Positions 53,911 through 55,909 of a stretch of DNA of 55,909 nucleotides are shown here, one piece after another. The stretch is from Mytilinidion resinicola (lineage: Eukaryota; Ascomycota; Dothideomycetes; Mytilinidiales; Mytilinidiaceae). The notes under the pieces were generated by a model. It made no database searches and was not told the DNA's origin. It worked only from the letters and a program-made list of their open reading frames with translations. Each line of letters opens with the position of its first letter. The first letter of the stretch is position 1. A program made the translations under genes and the position numbers. The DNA is taken from contig NW_022985471.1 of assembly GCF_010093595.1 (NCBI RefSeq), positions 8,756 through 64,664 of the forward strand, written 5' to 3'.

Positions 53911-55465
53911 ATGTCTACTTCCGCAGAGATCGGAGAGCTTCAACCCGGCGGCTTGGGGACTTTACAGCGAACTAAACGCCATCAGGTCGGTAGAGCTTGC
54001 GATTGGTATCGGGTTTATCGGATCAAATGTGATGCGAGATCTCCATGTCGCAATTGTGATTCCCACGGCCGTCAGTGTAGCAGCACTGGAGCGAACCAGA
54101 TACGGACATTCGCTACCGCAACTAGGTGTGTTTATTACTGACCTAGCCCAAAAATGGCAGCTCATCCTTGGATAGAGAAATTGAACGACTGAAGTTGCAA
54201 GTGCAGGAACTTCAATATCAGGTCACGTGCTCCAAGCTGCGGAAAAGAATAAAGGTCCCAGTCGACCCTTACCATTCTTCAAGCCTATTGTTTCATTGCC
54301 AACCTACCTCGGCCCTTTCAGAGAGCATGGGGGGAACTGGAAATACTTGGAGCCTTATTACACCAGAAGTCATGGCTCGCTGCAGGCCATCTACTATGGC
54401 ACCGCATCTCCGCACTATTTCATTGGCAGGTTAAATGTATACCTCCAATCTATACTACCTTCATCGCGATACGATCAGGACAAGCAACTCGACATAATGC
54501 CAACAACTGAAGATCCTGAGCCACGCAATGTACCCATAGGCTTCCTAGCATCGAGTTTAATCGGGACGGAGCGGGTATTGGAAACGACTCTCTCTCGACT
54601 CCAAGAGAAAACTCTGCTCGACTCATTTTGGCAGTCTTACCATCTATCATATCCAATCCTAGACAAAGAGGAGATCATGTCTCACGTAGACTCGCTATGG
54701 GTCCCATTTGTAACGCACCGCCAACCTTCAGCTCTCATCGACATCATCCTCGCTTTATGCACGCAACACAGCGCTTCACACCCACCGTCTCGCACCCCTG
54801 AAGGATTCAGTCCAGATCAGAATGCATTCTGTGATGATTATGCATTCTATCGAAGAACCCTCACTCAATGCGTTACAGTGCCAAATTCTCTCCATTCTCT
54901 ATCTCCAAAACGTCTCTCGCCCGAACACGGCGAACATAATGCTTGCTACCGCCATCAGAACTGCAATCGTTCTAGGGCTTCACCGGGAAGCACCGAAAGG
55001 CACATCGACAGAAGAGGAGCAGACCCGAAAGCGGATATTCTGGACACTCTATGCACTCGAAATGGATTCAGCCATGCAACTAGGGCGGCCACTCGCGGTC
55101 AACATGTCTCAGGTCACATGCAATCTTCCGGATACAAACGAGACCCCTTTGACCATCCAATCGGACTCGTCATTGAATATAATGAAGACTTGCTATGCTT
55201 TCAACCTGCAATACATCAAACTGATCCTCGCAGCTCGAGCAACTTATGTTTCGTTCAACCACAAATGTGCTGACGTCCGTGGACCACAAGATCAGGACTG
55301 TCTTTACAACAATGCCGAGGGGCTGGAAACATGTGCGGAGTTCCTTTCACAGAAGATAGACTATATGTACAACTGGAGTCGTAATGTACCAGAGGTTTTG
55401 AGGTATATTCGAAAGAGTGCAGAGGAACTTATGTTGGACCCTCTCCAGAGGCCTCCTTCATGGCT
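53911..55465 (+). pseudogene. Zn2Cys6 transcription factor, decayed, 3' end cut by an LTR
   Basis: Exon 1 from ATG 53911 encodes the zinc cluster RACDWYRVYRIKCDARSPCRNC. The second of the six Cys positions is Tyr33 (TAT at 54007), so one metal ligand is missing. A GTGTGT...GATAG intron (54131-54174) leads to a coiled coil (EIERLKLQVQELQYQ). A frameshift near 54220 moves to the frame with KPIVSLPTYLGPF. A second break near 54850 (loss of some codons) moves to IEEPSLNALQCQILSILYLQN, a clear fungal regulatory middle domain with LATAIRTAIVLGLHREAP and RIFWTLYALE. Coding similarity stops at PPSW where an LTR begins (55466). Confidence 0.8.
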
Positions 55466-55626
55466 ACTCAGGTTGCCACTACTAGCGTGTCAGTGGCGTT
55501 ACATCCTTCCATATCCGTAACAAGGGGGAACAGGGGAGTACCCCCCCCCCCCCTTTCATAGGCTATATATACGGGCCTTATGCCTCTTCAAATCAACACA
55601 GAACTGCTTCTTCACAACCTAAGAGT
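55466..55626 (+). mobile_element. 5' LTR of a copia-like element, AC...GT family, 161 bp
   Basis: It starts ACTCAGGTTGCCACTAC, like the solo LTRs at 1508 and 14094, and ends CAACCTAAGAGT. A TATA box (CTATATATACGGG near 55562) and a long C tract (55540-55554) lie inside. TGGCT (55461-55465) is the expected left target copy; the right copy would lie beyond the window. It disrupts the Zn2Cys6 gene. Confidence 0.7.
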
Positions 55627-55909
55627 TATGAGCCCGGAATACTTGTTCACCAATCACGTGATGCTTTCCTCCTAAAGTACGACAACGCGGTCTCTGTCCC
55701 TTGGCTCTCTTACAGCCATTGTATCCTCCTTCCTCTCTCGTCACACGCTAGGAATCAATCAACCTATCTGCCGGAGTTTCTGGATTCCTGTCTGTACAAA
55801 AGCCAGCAGTACATCGCATATTCGGTTAAGACAAGGTTCAGCATTTGTTACGACATTCGATTGAGGTTCTCTCTACCATCTCGGGGGTGCGCTTACGCCA
55901 CCCATACAC
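55627..55909 (+). mobile_element. Internal part of the LTR element, start only
   Basis: TATGAGCCC directly follows the LTR. With the preceding GT it gives GTTATGAGCCC, the complement of the anticodon loop region of initiator tRNA-Met, used as a half-tRNA primer by copia/Ty5-type elements. The remaining 270 bp are leader; no gag domain is recognisable before the window ends. Confidence 0.6.

Noticed and set aside
1..55909. tRNA genes
   Set aside because: I looked for GGTTCGAATCC-type T-arms on both strands and found none with a matching acceptor stem; a tRNAscan run would be decisive.

Overview
This window looks like a filamentous ascomycete (Pezizomycotina) genome segment. Genes carry short introns of about 45-100 bp with GTRNGY donors. 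Families typical of these fungi recur: HET incompatibility proteins, a Zn2Cys6 regulator, orphan polytopic membrane proteins and small secreted proteins. Transposon debris shows C-to-T/G-to-A decay of the kind left by repeat-induced point mutation (RIP). I cannot name the species; intron and exon calls come from reading splice motifs by eye.

Layout. 1-2217: a membrane-protein gene cut by an LTR at the window edge, then a HET C-terminal remnant split by a solo LTR. 2618-6059: an intact copper-type P1B ATPase with a cysteine-rich N-terminus. 6600-8333: a decayed AAA-ATPase and a hAT-like MITE. 8408-14462: a decayed HET gene, a BTB gene, and an ABM monooxygenase gene broken by a second solo LTR. 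15834-21848: a full-length paralogue of the first membrane gene, a small secreted cysteine protein and a two-TM protein. 22840-29189: a conserved, unbroken block with the inner-nuclear-membrane protein Src1/Heh1, ribosomal protein eL42 and an aquaporin. 29616-35235: a HET gene with a single in-frame stop, a pogo-like MITE and a large Ser/Thr-rich protein. 36681-45133: an ankyrin gene, a putative TIR element, a Cys-rich membrane protein with a solo LTR inside its intron, a frameshifted alpha/beta hydrolase, and a regulator with one in-frame stop. 46153-51218: a TA-flanked MITE, a 500-aa membrane protein, a HET tail remnant, a second hAT-like MITE and an F-box-like gene. 52053-55909: a decayed charged-protein gene and a decayed Zn2Cys6 regulator cut by the 5' LTR of a copia-like element that runs off the right edge.

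How the parts relate. The core block (22.8-29.2 kb) is clean; the flanks are an accessory landscape in which self-recognition genes and mobile elements have accumulated. Three observations stand out. First, a roughly 190-bp TATA-containing, promoter-like module occurs four times; one copy lies just upstream of a HET gene, one upstream of a HET pseudogene and one upstream of the BTB gene. Second, an LTR family with unusual AC...GT ends shows exact 5-bp target duplications in two solo copies and a half-tRNA-type primer site in a third. Third, a 211-bp TG...CA solo LTR sits inside an intron of an apparently intact gene and is identical over 95 bp to the LTR at the left window edge.
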